From NCBI RefSeq assembly GCF_900105185.1, contig NZ_FNTJ01000001.1, positions 751,001-815,000 of the forward strand: a stretch of DNA of 64,000 nucleotides, written 5' to 3'. Shown here piece by piece: positions 50,005-60,466 of the stretch. Position 1 is the first letter of the stretch, and every line of letters begins with the position of its first letter. The notes below the pieces were generated by a model. The model worked only from the letters and a program-made list of their open reading frames with translations. It was not told the origin of the DNA and did not search any database. The DNA comes from Pseudomonas saponiphila (lineage in GTDB: Bacteria > Pseudomonadota > Gammaproteobacteria > Pseudomonadales > Pseudomonadaceae). The position numbers and the translations under genes were made by a program.

Positions 50005-50349
50005 TTAGCGGGTGTTGTAGCGCAGTCGGGTGCCGAAGTTGACCGACATGAGGATTTCATCGGCGGTCAGTTCGACCGGGAAGTAGGCACCGGAGATCTG
50101 TGCATGGGCCAGGCTGGCGCCTTCCATGGTGGCATTGCGCAGGTCCAGGCCGCGCAGATCGGCGGAACGGAAGTAGGCGTCAGTGAAATCGATGCCCTGG
50201 GCGTTCAACTGTCGCAGGTCGAGGCCGCGGAAGTCTCCACCACGCATGTCGATGGGGCGATCCTTTGGACGCTCGCGGTTGAAGCCGACGATATCGTCCT
50301 TATGCAGCAGGGCGTAAAGCGGAGTATCCAGAAGTTTCGGTTGGCTCAT
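50005..50349 (-). CDS. Pentapeptide-repeat protein
   Basis: 114 aa with about eight A(D/N)LXX-type pentapeptides (MRGGDFRGLDLRQLNAQGID; SADLRGLDLRNATMEGASLA). It forms a short right-handed beta helix. It is too short for a gyrase-protecting Qnr/MfpA protein. Start MSQPKLLDTPLY; upstream frame to 50394 rejected. Function unknown. Confidence 0.82.
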   Translation of the reverse strand: MSQPKLLDTPLYALLHKDDIVGFNRERPKDRPIDMRGGDFRGLDLRQLNAQGIDFTDAYFRSADLRGLDLRNATMEGASLAHAQISGAYFPVELTADEILMSVNFGTRLRYNTR

Positions 50350-50398
50350 GGCGACGTCACCAGTGTTGGATTTATGACGCCAGTATAGTGCCACTGTT

Positions 50399-50434
50399 TT
50401 TCAGCCGTGAAGTCTTTGCACTTCACGGCTGAAA
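50399..50434. repeat. Perfect 14-bp inverted repeat
   Basis: TTTCAGCCGTGAAG, 8-base loop, CTTCACGGCTGAAA. It lies just after the stop of the APH/ATPase gene. No U tract in either direction, so terminator use is uncertain. Confidence 0.6.
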
Positions 50435-50441
50435 TTAGCGC

Positions 50442-51998
50442 TTACAGGCCAGGCAGACGCTGGCGGATGTTGGCAACCAGGGCATCCAGGCTGCCGCTTT
50501 CGTTGGTTTCAATGCGCTTGCTGCGCAGCAGTTCTTCGTCGGTCAGGGCCTCGCGAGTGGCTTGCTGGGTCGCAATCACTTCTAGGGTCGCATCGGACGG
50601 ATCGTTCTGATCGGCCTGGCGTTGCGCCAGCCAGCTCGCAATCACCGCTTCTGGCGCATTGCAGTCGATGATCAGGCAAGGCGTGCCGGTGGCTTCGGCG
50701 ACCTTGGCCGCTGCATCCCGCTGGGCGCGCTTGAGGTAGGTTGCATCGATCACGACCGGGAAGCCGGCGCGCAGGATGGTCTCGGCGATTTCATGCAGGC
50801 GCGCATAGGTGGCGCTGCTGGCCTCAGTGCTGTAGATGCCGGCGTGGGGATCGTTGGGTACCTGCTGCTCGCCGAACAGACGCTTGCGCTCGACGTCGGA
50901 GCGCAGGCGGATGGCGCCCAGGGCTTCCACCAGACGCATGGCCACACGGCTTTTGCCCACCGCCGAGACACCCGAGGTGATGGCCAGGAAGCGCGAAGGG
51001 ATGGTGCTGTAGCTTTCCGCCAGATTGGCGTAGTTGCGGTATTGGCGCAGGGTGGTGGCGCGCTGCACGGGAGTGGCCTCGGCAGGCAGGCTGAACAGGC
51101 TGACCTTGGCGCGTACCAGGGCGCGATAGGCTTTGTAGAAATTGAGCAGTTCCAGGCCTTGGTAGTCGCCGGTCAGTTCCAGGTACTGGCTGATGAAGCG
51201 CCGTGCCAGGCTTTTCAGGCCACGGTCTTCCAGGTCCATGGCGAGGAAAGCGGTGTCGGCATAGACATCGGTGAAGCGGAAAGGCTCGTTGAATTCGATG
51301 CAGTCGAAGATCACCACCTTGCCGTCGATCAGGGTGGCGTTGCCCAGGTGGATATCACCGTGGCACTCACGGATGAAACCTTCGCTCTTGCGTTGCGCCA
51401 GCAGCGGCTTGAGGCGTTCGAAGCTGGTTTCTGCCCAGGCTTCCAGGGCTTCCAGTTGCTGCAGGTCGGCCTTGTCGCTGAGAAACGGACGGATCTGTTC
51501 GAAATTCTGGCGCACGGGGGCCATCACGCTTTCTGGTGTACCGGCTTCGTGTGCTGCCGGGACTTGCGGGGCGCTGAGGTGGAATTGAGCGATCTGTTGC
51601 GCCATCTCGTCAATGTGCGCGGTGGTCAGTTCGCTATTGGCCTGCAAGGTGCTGAGCAGTTGGCTTTGTGGAAACTGGCGCATTTTCAGCGCGTATTCGA
51701 TGACCGGGCCGCTGCCACCCAGTTCAGGGGCTTCGGCGCTGCCGGTGATCGGCAGGACTTCCAGGTACAGGTCCTGGGTCAGACGCTGGTTCAGGCGCAG
51801 CTCTTCGCCACAGAAATGCTCGCGGGACTCGAGGCTGGTGAAGTCGAGGAAACCGAAATTGACCGGCTTTTTCACCTTATAAGCGAAAGCGCCGGTGAGC
51901 AGTACCCAGGAGATGTGGGTTTCGATGACCTGAAACCCTTCAACGGGATGAGGATACAGAGCGGGGTTTTGCAGGGCGGCGATCAGTGACTGGCTCAC
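50442..51998 (-). CDS. Fused aminoglycoside phosphotransferase-like / AAA kinase protein
   Basis: 518-aa cytoplasmic fusion from a GTG start (AAGGATCG ribosome site). The N-terminal half is an APH/choline-kinase-like fold (FIRECHGDIHLGNATLIDGK; VVIFDCIEFNEPFRFTD). The C-terminal half is a P-loop kinase (ITSGVSAVGKSRVAMRL; VVIDATYLKRAQRDAA), as in zeta-toxin/PNK-like kinases. Annotated in pseudomonads as a bifunctional protein; substrate unknown. Do not read it as drug resistance. Divergent from mrcB. Confidence 0.85.
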   Translation of the reverse strand: MSQSLIAALQNPALYPHPVEGFQVIETHISWVLLTGAFAYKVKKPVNFGFLDFTSLESREHFCGEELRLNQRLTQDLYLEVLPITGSAEAPELGGSGPVIEYALKMRQFPQSQLLSTLQANSELTTAHIDEMAQQIAQFHLSAPQVPAAHEAGTPESVMAPVRQNFEQIRPFLSDKADLQQLEALEAWAETSFERLKPLLAQRKSEGFIRECHGDIHLGNATLIDGKVVIFDCIEFNEPFRFTDVYADTAFLAMDLEDRGLKSLARRFISQYLELTGDYQGLELLNFYKAYRALVRAKVSLFSLPAEATPVQRATTLRQYRNYANLAESYSTIPSRFLAITSGVSAVGKSRVAMRLVEALGAIRLRSDVERKRLFGEQQVPNDPHAGIYSTEASSATYARLHEIAETILRAGFPVVIDATYLKRAQRDAAAKVAEATGTPCLIIDCNAPEAVIASWLAQRQADQNDPSDATLEVIATQQATREALTDEELLRSKRIETNESGSLDALVANIRQRLPGL

Positions 51999-52113
51999 AG
52001 GCGATCCTTCAGAGTCGGGAAAATCGAGGGCGTCATTATGGCGGTTGGCAGGGGTAACGCAAACCTCGGGTGGCGCATGTTGAGGATGAATAAAGTGCGT
52101 ATAATCCGCCGCC

Positions 52114-54438
52114 ATGACTCGTACCCGATCCCCCCGTTCCGCTAAAAAAACTCCCTCTGGTGGCCTGCGCCCCTGGCTGGGCTGGGCGCTCAAGCTCAGC
52201 CTGGTTGGTCTGGTGGTGCTCGCCGGCTTTGCGGTTTACCTCGATGCAGTGGTTCAGGAAAAGTTCTCCGGCAAGCGCTGGACCATTCCGGCCAAGGTCT
52301 ATGCCCGGCCGCTTGAGCTGTTCGTCGGACAAAAGCTCAGCAAGGAAGACTTCCTGACGGAGCTCGATGCCTTGGGCTACCGTCGCGAGAGCGTGGCCAA
52401 CGGTCCCGGCGCTGCGGCGGTCAGTGGCAATACCGTCGACTTGAACACCCGTGGCTTCCAGTTCTACGAGGGACTGGAGCAGGCGCAAGCGGTCCGTGTG
52501 CGTTTCTCGGGCGACTATGTGGCGGAGCTTTCCGGCAGCAAGGGAGCCAAGTTGGCGGTGGTCCGTCTGGAGCCGTTGCTGATCGGTGGTCTGTATCCGA
52601 AAAACCTTGAAGATCGAATCCTGATCAAGATCGATCAGGTCCCGCCCTATCTGCTGGAAACCCTGGTGGCGGTGGAGGACCGTGATTTCTATTCGCACTT
52701 TGGCGTATCGCCGAAGTCGATTGCCCGCGCGATCTGGGTCAACACCTCGTCGGGGCAGATGCGTCAGGGCGGTAGTACCCTGACTCAGCAGTTGGTGAAG
52801 AACTTCTTCCTGACCAACGAACGCAGCCTGTCGCGCAAGCTCAACGAAGCGATGATGGCGCTGTTGCTGGAGCTGCATTACGACAAGCGGGAAATTCTCG
52901 AAGCCTATCTCAACGAGGTGTTTGTCGGTCAGGACGGTCAGCGTGCGGTGCACGGTTTCGGTCTGGCCAGCCAGTTCTTCTTCAGCCAGCCGTTGTCCGA
53001 GCTCAAGTTGCATCAGGTGGCGCTGTTGGTAGGGATGGTCAAAGGGCCTTCCTACTACAACCCGCGGCGTTACCCGGAACGTGCCTTGGAGCGGCGCAAT
53101 CTGGTGCTCGATTTGCTGGCGCAGCAGGGCGTGGCTACACCCGAACAGGTGGAAGCGGCGAAGAAGATGCCGCTTGGCGTGACCAAGCGCGGCAGCCTGG
53201 CGGACAGCTCGTTCCCCGGTTTCCTTGATCTGGTCAAGCGTCAGTTGCGTGAAGACTACCGCGACGAAGACTTGACCGAGGAAGGCCTGCGAATCTTCAC
53301 CAGTTTCGATCCGATCCTGCAGATGAAGGCCGAAGCCTCGGTCAACGACACCTTCAAGCGTCTGGCCGGGCGCAAGGGGGCGGAGGATGTCGAGGCCGCG
53401 ATGGTGGTGACCAATCCGGAAACCGGTGAGGTCCAGGCCATGATCGGCAGTCGACAAGCCAGCTTCGCCGGCTTCAACCGGGCATTGGACGCAGTGCGAC
53501 CGATCGGCTCGTTGATCAAGCCGGCGGTTTACCTGACGGCCCTGGAGAAACCCAGCCAGTACACCCTGACCAGTTGGCTCTCCGATGAGGCGTTCTCGGT
53601 GAAGGGCGCCGATGGCCAGGTATGGAAACCGCAGAACTATGATCGACGCTCCCACGGCACGATTTTCCTGTACCAGGGGCTGGCTCATTCCTACAACTTG
53701 TCCACCGCTCGACTCGGGCTGGAAGTCGGTGTGCCGAACGTTCTGAAGACCCTTGGACGCTTGGGTGTGACCCGTGAGTTCCCGGCGTTTCCGTCGATGC
53801 TGCTCGGCGCCGGTGGCCTGAGTCCGATGGAAGTGGCGACCATGTACCAGACCCTGGCCAACGGTGGCTTCAATACGCCCATGCGCGGGATCCGCAGCGT
53901 GCTGACAGCCGAGGGCGAGCCGCTCAAGCGTTATCCGTTCCAGATCCAGCAGCGCTTCGATGCCGGTTCGATCTATCTGATTCAGAGCGCGATGCAACGC
54001 GTGATGCGCGAAGGCACGGGCAGCTCGGTGTACAACGTGTTGCCCAAGACCCTGGCGCTGGCGGGCAAGACCGGTACCAGTAATGACTCGCGTGACAGTT
54101 GGTTCGCCGGTTTCAGTCAGGATCTGCTGGCGGTGGTCTGGCTGGGCCGTGACGATAACGGCAAGACACCGTTCACCGGTGCCACGGGCGCCCTGCAGGT
54201 CTGGACCAGTTTCATGCGCAAGGCCGATCCGCTGCCGCTGGACATGCCGCAGCCGGACAACGTGGTGCGGGCCTGGGTCGATTCGCGTACCGGGCAGGGC
54301 TCCGATGCCAACTGTCCGGGTGCTGTACAGATGCCGTATATTCGCGGCAGCGAACCGCCTCCCGGTGCTTCTTGCGGTGGTGAAACCCCGGCAGGTAGCG
54401 ATTCGGTGATGGATTGGGTCAAGGGCTGGATGAACTAA
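52114..54438 (+). CDS. mrcB: Penicillin-binding protein 1B
   Basis: 774-aa bifunctional class A PBP. Short basic cytoplasmic tail, one membrane helix (LVGLVVLAGFAVYLDAVV), then glycosyltransferase domain (EDRDFYSHFG; RQGGSTLTQQLVKNFFLTNE) and transpeptidase domain with SLIK, SYN and KTG motifs (PIGSLIKPAVYL; HSYNLSTARLG; GKTGTSNDSRDSWFAGF). Builds peptidoglycan in the periplasm. Followed closely by a lipoprotein gene that may be an operon partner. Confidence 0.97.
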   Translation: MTRTRSPRSAKKTPSGGLRPWLGWALKLSLVGLVVLAGFAVYLDAVVQEKFSGKRWTIPAKVYARPLELFVGQKLSKEDFLTELDALGYRRESVANGPGAAAVSGNTVDLNTRGFQFYEGLEQAQAVRVRFSGDYVAELSGSKGAKLAVVRLEPLLIGGLYPKNLEDRILIKIDQVPPYLLETLVAVEDRDFYSHFGVSPKSIARAIWVNTSSGQMRQGGSTLTQQLVKNFFLTNERSLSRKLNEAMMALLLELHYDKREILEAYLNEVFVGQDGQRAVHGFGLASQFFFSQPLSELKLHQVALLVGMVKGPSYYNPRRYPERALERRNLVLDLLAQQGVATPEQVEAAKKMPLGVTKRGSLADSSFPGFLDLVKRQLREDYRDEDLTEEGLRIFTSFDPILQMKAEASVNDTFKRLAGRKGAEDVEAAMVVTNPETGEVQAMIGSRQASFAGFNRALDAVRPIGSLIKPAVYLTALEKPSQYTLTSWLSDEAFSVKGADGQVWKPQNYDRRSHGTIFLYQGLAHSYNLSTARLGLEVGVPNVLKTLGRLGVTREFPAFPSMLLGAGGLSPMEVATMYQTLANGGFNTPMRGIRSVLTAEGEPLKRYPFQIQQRFDAGSIYLIQSAMQRVMREGTGSSVYNVLPKTLALAGKTGTSNDSRDSWFAGFSQDLLAVVWLGRDDNGKTPFTGATGALQVWTSFMRKADPLPLDMPQPDNVVRAWVDSRTGQGSDANCPGAVQMPYIRGSEPPPGASCGGETPAGSDSVMDWVKGWMN

Positions 54439-54454
54439 GCGATGAGGGTTTGAC

Positions 54455-55201
54455 GTGAACAAGTGGTGGGTTCCAGCTATTACAGCTCTGGCGTTGCTCA
54501 ACGGTTGCGCCAGCGTGCAGCGCGGCTCCATTCCCGTCGTGGACTCCGGTACTACCGTGTCCAACAGCGAGCGGATTTCCGCCACCGGCGGCTTTCGCCA
54601 GACGACCATCAAGCGTCCGGCGCAGGCTCAGGCTCGGGCCATTCCGGAAGATTCCGGGGTGGTGGTGATGGTCCCTGGTGGCGGCGCAACCGCGTCGGCA
54701 CCGATCAGCAGCTCGCCGATCACTCCGGGGCCTGTGACTTCCGGGCCTATTACGCCGGGGCCGGTGGAGGGTGGCGGTTATCAGTCGGCACCGATCAATC
54801 AGGGCACCTACAACATGCCTTCGACGCCGAGCGGGATTCCGTCGGCCCGGGCTGGTGGTCTGTCGGCCGATGAACAATTGGACGGGCCCGTGCTGGCGCT
54901 GCTGACCACGGCTCAGCAACAACAATCCAGTGGCGATCTGAATGGTGCTTCCTCTAGCCTGGAGCGTGCACAGCGTGTCGCGCCGCGCGAGCCTCAGGTG
55001 CTCTACCGTCTGGCACAGGTGCGCATGGCCCAGGGCGATGCTCCCCAGGCTGAACAGTTCGCCCGCCGTGGCCTGAGCTTCGCCAATGGCCGCCCCGATC
55101 TGCAGGCTAGCTTGTGGGAGCTGATTGCCCAGGCGCGGGAGAAGCAAGGTGATGCCGCCGGTGCTGCACAGGCGCGGCAGAAAGCCCGAGTCTCGCTGTG
55201 A
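54455..55201 (+). CDS. TPR-containing lipoprotein
   Basis: 248 aa from a GTG with GAGGG ribosome site. Lipobox LLNGC gives a lipidated Cys near residue 18. A Pro/Gly/Thr-rich low-complexity linker (about 70-120, with repeated ITPGPV) leads to C-terminal tetratricopeptide repeats (SSLERAQRVAPREPQVLYRL). It lies 16 bases after mrcB and is conserved there in pseudomonads, suggesting an outer-membrane PBP1b partner in the manner of LpoB. That role is inference. Confidence 0.82.
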   Translation: MNKWWVPAITALALLNGCASVQRGSIPVVDSGTTVSNSERISATGGFRQTTIKRPAQAQARAIPEDSGVVVMVPGGGATASAPISSSPITPGPVTSGPITPGPVEGGGYQSAPINQGTYNMPSTPSGIPSARAGGLSADEQLDGPVLALLTTAQQQQSSGDLNGASSSLERAQRVAPREPQVLYRLAQVRMAQGDAPQAEQFARRGLSFANGRPDLQASLWELIAQAREKQGDAAGAAQARQKARVSL

Positions 55202-55536
55202 TGGATGAGCGCTTTCCGAAGATCGCCGAGCAGTTGCTGCTGATTGAGCGTGAATTGCGTGTTCAGGGCCTGTGGGACGAGGCTGTGCCCAGCGCTGAAG
55301 CGCTGGCCAGTACTCAGCCTTTTGCCGTGGACACCCTGGAGTTCGAGCAATGGCTGCAGTGGATCTTCCTGCCGCGCATGAAGGTGATCCTGGAGCAGGA
55401 TTTGCCGTTGCCCAACGCTTCCGGTATCCAGGAAATGGCTGAGATGGTGTTCTCCACTCGCCCGATGCAGGGGCGCGACCAGCAGTTGCGAGTTCTGCTC
55501 AAAGAGTTTGATCAACTCATCGTCGCTACCCGCTGA
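55201..55536 (+). CDS. YqcC family protein
   Basis: 111-aa helical cytoplasmic protein of the YqcC/DUF446 family (LLIERELRVQGLWDEAVPSA; FEQWLQWIFLPRMKVILE). Its ATG overlaps the upstream stop (TGATG). Function unknown. A hairpin CTGCCAGG-TATG-CCTGGCAG at 55544-55563 follows, probably the operon terminator. Confidence 0.85.
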   Translation: MDERFPKIAEQLLLIERELRVQGLWDEAVPSAEALASTQPFAVDTLEFEQWLQWIFLPRMKVILEQDLPLPNASGIQEMAEMVFSTRPMQGRDQQLRVLLKEFDQLIVATR

Positions 55537-55543
55537 ATCACGG

Positions 55544-55574
55544 CTGCCAGGTATGCCTGGCAGTCGCTGCTTTT
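55544..55574 (+). terminator. Probable terminator of mrcB-TPR-yqcC
   Basis: Perfect CTGCCAGG/CCTGGCAG hairpin, with a T4 run 7 bases downstream. Confidence 0.6.
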
Positions 55575-56118
55575 CCTCTCTTGCACTTCCGTTCCTGACG
55601 CCATAGGCCGCCCCTTCAACAGGCGTGTTCTTTCCTGCGCGCGGCTCTCGCGATGTCGTTCAATACGGTGCGTGGCAATCTGGCAATAGGGCACAGACGA
55701 AAGTCCGGCTTCGTATTTCTGAGAAGCTTGCTGAAGTTTGCGCAATTGAAGCGCAGAGAGTTGCCGGTTTTGAGTTTTTTCTTGCGTTCTCATGCGCTTA
55801 GTTCGAATTAACTACATAGACGACTTGACTTGAAGAGGACGAAACAGAAGAATCCAAAGTCCGCTGTAGAGGGACTGCCAGAAGCAGACCCACTCAGCAG
55901 ATCATGAGGCGCACATCCGCGCCGAAGTGCTACACCCGCAACGCGTTACCTCGCGCTGGGTGGGAAAACCCCGCAACACTTTGGGGCGCTCCCAATACTT
56001 GCTCAGTCAGTGCTGACGTAGTCGGCGACCACCGTCGCTCATGCTCTGCTGAGAAGTAAACCTATTAAGACCCGCTCCCTTTTGAGGGCGGTATTCTGGC
56101 GTTTTAGAGGTGAACAAC
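55575..56118. promoter_or_regulatory. Long ilvI upstream region
   Basis: No convincing protein gene. The stretch probably holds the ilvIHC promoter and a long leader. A 13-codon frame at 55792-55833 reads MRLVRINYIDDLT, rich in Leu/Val/Ile, but has no ribosome site. A hairpin CCGCTCCC-TTTT-GAGGGCGG (56072-56091) lies about 28 bases before the start. These could be parts of attenuation control; not demonstrable here. Confidence 0.35.
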
Positions 56119-57843
56119 GTGGAGCTTTTATCTGGCGGTGAGATGCTCGTCCGCTTTTTGCGTGACGAAGGCGTCAAATATATCTACGGGTACCCGGGTG
56201 GTGCTCTCCTTCATGTTTACGATGCCCTGTTCAAAGAGCCGGAAGTGACCCACATCCTGGTTCGTCACGAACAAGCGGCAACCCATATGGCTGACGGTTA
56301 TGCCCGTGCCACCGGTAAAGCCGGTGTGGTACTGGTGACTTCTGGCCCGGGCGCGACCAATGCCATTACCGGTATTGCCACCGCCTACATGGACTCGATT
56401 CCAATGGTGATCATTTCCGGTCAGGTGCCTAGCACCATGGTCGGTACCGACGCGTTCCAGGAAACCGACATGATCGGTATCTCCCGGCCGATCGTGAAGC
56501 ACAGCTTCATGATCAAGCACGCTTCGGAAATCCCGGAAGTCATGAAGAAGGCGTTCTACCTGGCGCAATCAGGTCGTCCAGGTCCGGTGGTGGTCGATAT
56601 CCCCAAGGACATGACTAACCCGGCTGAAAAGTTCGAATACGTTTTTCCCAAGAAAGCCAAGCTGCGCTCCTACAGCCCAGCTGTTCGCGGTCACTCCGGG
56701 CAAATCCGCAAGGCGGCAGAAATGCTCCTGGCGGCCAAGCGTCCTGTTCTTTATGCAGGCGGCGGCGTGATCCTGGGTGGCGGTTCCGCACCGCTGACCG
56801 AACTGGCCAAGATGCTCAATCTGCCAGTGACCAATACCCTGATGGGGCTGGGTGCATACCCTGGTACCGATCGGCAGTTCGTCGGCATGCTTGGCATGCA
56901 CGGCAGCTACACCGCCAACCTGACCATGCACCACGCTGACGTGATCCTGGCCGTTGGTGCGCGCTTCGACGACCGGGTTATCAACGGTGCTCCGAAGTTC
57001 TGCCCGAACGCCAAGATCATCCATGTGGATATCGACCCGGCGTCCATCTCCAAGACCATCAAGGCTGATGTGCCTATCGTGGGGCCAGTGGAGAGCGTCC
57101 TGACTGAAATGGTCGCGGCACTCAAGGAAATCGGCGAGACCCCTAACAAGGATACGGTCGCCAGCTGGTGGAAGCAGATCGACGAGTGGCGTGGTGATCG
57201 CGGCCTGTTCCCTTACGACAAGGGCGACGGCAGCATCATCAAGCCGCAAACGGTGATCGAGACCCTGTGTGAAGTGACCAAGGGCGATGCCTTTGTCACC
57301 TCTGACGTGGGCCAGCACCAGATGTTCGCGGCGCAGTATTACAAGTTCAACAAGCCCAATCGTTGGATCAACTCCGGCGGCCTGGGCACCATGGGCTTCG
57401 GCTTTCCGGCGGCCATGGGGGTCAAGTTGAGCTTCCCTGATAATGATGTCGCCTGTGTCACCGGCGAAGGCAGTATCCAGATGAATATCCAGGAACTGTC
57501 CACCTGCCTGCAGTACGGTCTGCCGGTCAAGATCGTCAACCTGAACAACGGTGTGCTGGGTATGGTGCGCCAATGGCAGGACATGAGCTACGGCAGCCGC
57601 CACTCGCACTCCTACATGGAATCGCTGCCTGACTTCGTCAAGCTGGTCGAGGCCTACGGTCACGTGGGCATGCGTATCACGGACCTGAAGGATTTGAAGC
57701 CGAAGATGGAAGAAGCGTTCGCCATGAAGGATCGCCTGGTATTCCTCGATATCCAGGTCGATACCAGCGAGCACGTCTATCCGATGCAGATCAAAGACGG
57801 CTCTATGCGCGATATGTGGCTGAGCAAGACGGAGCGTACTTAA
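56119..57843 (+). CDS. ilvI: Acetolactate synthase large subunit
   Basis: 574-aa ThDP/FAD enzyme that condenses pyruvate (or 2-ketobutyrate) in valine, leucine and isoleucine synthesis. Catalytic Glu region [17 protein letters not shown]; ThDP motif [21 protein letters not shown] use GTG at 56119 ([10 protein letters not shown]) because AGAGG is 8 bases before it; GTG at 56110 is an alternative. First gene of ilvI-ilvH-ilvC. Confidence 0.96.
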   Translation: MELLSGGEMLVRFLRDEGVKYIYGYPGGALLHVYDALFKEPEVTHILVRHEQAATHMADGYARATGKAGVVLVTSGPGATNAITGIATAYMDSIPMVIISGQVPSTMVGTDAFQETDMIGISRPIVKHSFMIKHASEIPEVMKKAFYLAQSGRPGPVVVDIPKDMTNPAEKFEYVFPKKAKLRSYSPAVRGHSGQIRKAAEMLLAAKRPVLYAGGGVILGGGSAPLTELAKMLNLPVTNTLMGLGAYPGTDRQFVGMLGMHGSYTANLTMHHADVILAVGARFDDRVINGAPKFCPNAKIIHVDIDPASISKTIKADVPIVGPVESVLTEMVAALKEIGETPNKDTVASWWKQIDEWRGDRGLFPYDKGDGSIIKPQTVIETLCEVTKGDAFVTSDVGQHQMFAAQYYKFNKPNRWINSGGLGTMGFGFPAAMGVKLSFPDNDVACVTGEGSIQMNIQELSTCLQYGLPVKIVNLNNGVLGMVRQWQDMSYGSRHSHSYMESLPDFVKLVEAYGHVGMRITDLKDLKPKMEEAFAMKDRLVFLDIQVDTSEHVYPMQIKDGSMRDMWLSKTERT

Positions 57844-57845
57844 TC

Positions 57846-58337
57846 ATGCGGCACATCATTTCCTTGCTTCTGGAAAACGAACCGGGCGCTTTGTCTCGTG
57901 TAGTCGGTCTGTTCTCGCAGCGTAACTACAACATTGAAAGCTTGACCGTGGCACCGACCGAAGACCCGACCCTGTCGCGTCTGACCCTCACCACGGTTGG
58001 TCATGATGAGATCATCGAGCAGATCACCAAGAACCTGAACAAGTTGATCGAGGTGGTGAAGCTGGTGGACCTTTCGGAAAGTGCTCACATCGAGCGCGAG
58101 CTGATGTTGGTCAAGATCAAGGCCACCGGCGCCCAGCGCGCCGAGGTCAAGCGCACTACCGATATTTACCGTGGGCAGATCGTTGATGTCAGCGCTAGCG
58201 TGTATACCGTTCAACTGACCGGTACCAGCGACAAGCTCGACAGCTTCATTCAATCGATCGGCACCGCGTCGATTCTGGAAACCGTACGCAGTGGTGTCAC
58301 CGGGATTGCCCGTGGCGACAAAGTACTGAGCATCTAA
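57846..58337 (+). CDS. ilvH: Acetolactate synthase small (regulatory) subunit
   Basis: 163-aa ACT-domain regulatory subunit giving valine feedback sensitivity. N-terminal ACT sequence ENEPGALSRVVGLFSQR and C-terminal domain (VKRTTDIYRGQIVDVSASVY). Starts 2 bases after the ilvI stop. Confidence 0.96.
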   Translation: MRHIISLLLENEPGALSRVVGLFSQRNYNIESLTVAPTEDPTLSRLTLTTVGHDEIIEQITKNLNKLIEVVKLVDLSESAHIERELMLVKIKATGAQRAEVKRTTDIYRGQIVDVSASVYTVQLTGTSDKLDSFIQSIGTASILETVRSGVTGIARGDKVLSI

Positions 58338-58373
58338 CTCAAATTAGCGAATGGCCGGAACGGCCTGATATAG

Positions 58374-59399
<1,026 letters not shown>

Positions 59400-59417
59400 G
59401 TTCGAGTCTTGTCAGGG

Positions 59418-59443
59418 AAAACGCGGCCTAGGCCGCGTTTTTT
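59418..59443 (+). terminator. Terminator of ilvIHC
   Basis: AAACGCGGCC-TA-GGCCGCGTTT hairpin followed by T4. Confidence 0.92.
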
Positions 59444-59545
59444 CGTTTGGACGGGTAGGTTCTGGTATAAAGCTGGATCCTTTGTGGCCGAATCGCGGCC
59501 CTGGGTATCTGTCGAAACTTTTCACACCGTTGCAAGGTATTGTCC

Positions 59546-60403
59546 ATGAGCGAACGTCCCGAAGAGCCAAACCAGGCCTCTGACGCCGAAAGCCTGCTAC
59601 CGATCGATGAGCATGTCGAAGAAGGGCATGACGCTGAAGGCCGTAAAGTCCGGCATCGTGGTATCTATCTTCTGCCGAATCTGTTCACCACTGCGAACCT
59701 GTTCGCGGGGTTCTATTCCATCATCAGTTCCATGAGTGCCCAGAGCGCCTTGAGTGCCGGGGACGCGGCGGGGGCAAGCAAGTACTTTGCCTTTGCCGCC
59801 ATTGCGATCTTTGTCGCCATGGTCCTTGATGGCCTGGATGGGCGCGTAGCCCGTATGACCAATACACAAAGTGCCTTTGGCGCCGAGTACGATTCGCTGT
59901 CGGATATGGTGGCGTTTGGCGTTGCCCCGGCATTGCTGGCCTTTGGCTGGGCCTTGGGCGATATGGGCAAGGTTGGCTGGATGGTTGCCTTCATCTATGT
60001 GGCGGGCGCGGCATTGCGTCTGGCGCGTTTCAATACTCAGGTGGGAACCGCCGACAAGCGATACTTCATCGGTCTGGCCAGTCCTGCTGCGGCGGGTGTG
60101 GTGGCGGGTATTGTCTGGGCTTTCAGCGATTACGGCATTCAGGGATCGAAGATGTCGTTCCTGGTGGCGTTGATGGTCGCGGCGGCGGGCATGCTGATGG
60201 TCAGCAACATCAAGTACAACAGCTTCAAGGACCTGGACCTGAAGGGGCGGGTGCCTTTTGTGGCGATTCTGGCGGTAGTGCTGGTGTTTGCCGTGGTGTT
60301 CAGCGATCCACCCCGCATCCTGCTGTTGGTGTTCCTCGCCTATGCGGCTTCGGGTCCGATCCAGTACCTGTTGCACCTGCGTCGTCGCAAAAGCGTCGAG
60401 TGA
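59546..60403 (+). CDS. pssA: CDP-diacylglycerol-serine O-phosphatidyltransferase
   Basis: 285-aa integral membrane enzyme making phosphatidylserine, the precursor of phosphatidylethanolamine. It carries the CDP-alcohol phosphatidyltransferase signature DGLDGRVAR...GAEYDSLSD and about seven membrane helices after a hydrophilic N-terminal segment of about 45 residues. AAGG precedes the ATG at 59546. Of the multi-pass type, unlike E. coli PssA. Confidence 0.95.
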   Translation: MSERPEEPNQASDAESLLPIDEHVEEGHDAEGRKVRHRGIYLLPNLFTTANLFAGFYSIISSMSAQSALSAGDAAGASKYFAFAAIAIFVAMVLDGLDGRVARMTNTQSAFGAEYDSLSDMVAFGVAPALLAFGWALGDMGKVGWMVAFIYVAGAALRLARFNTQVGTADKRYFIGLASPAAAGVVAGIVWAFSDYGIQGSKMSFLVALMVAAAGMLMVSNIKYNSFKDLDLKGRVPFVAILAVVLVFAVVFSDPPRILLLVFLAYAASGPIQYLLHLRRRKSVE

Positions 60404-60466
60404 TGTAATTTCCTCCATACTCCGCAGTCTATTGGTACATCTGTCCTCCAATGCTGCGGAGTTGCC

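Noticed and set aside
50442..51998. Aminoglycoside resistance gene
   Set aside because: The APH-like half is a conserved housekeeping fold in pseudomonads fused to a P-loop kinase; there is no sign it modifies antibiotics.
55512..55793. Minus-strand frame of 93 codons between yqcC and ilvI
   Set aside because: No ribosome site, no family resemblance, and it overlaps the yqcC 3' end and its terminator hairpin.
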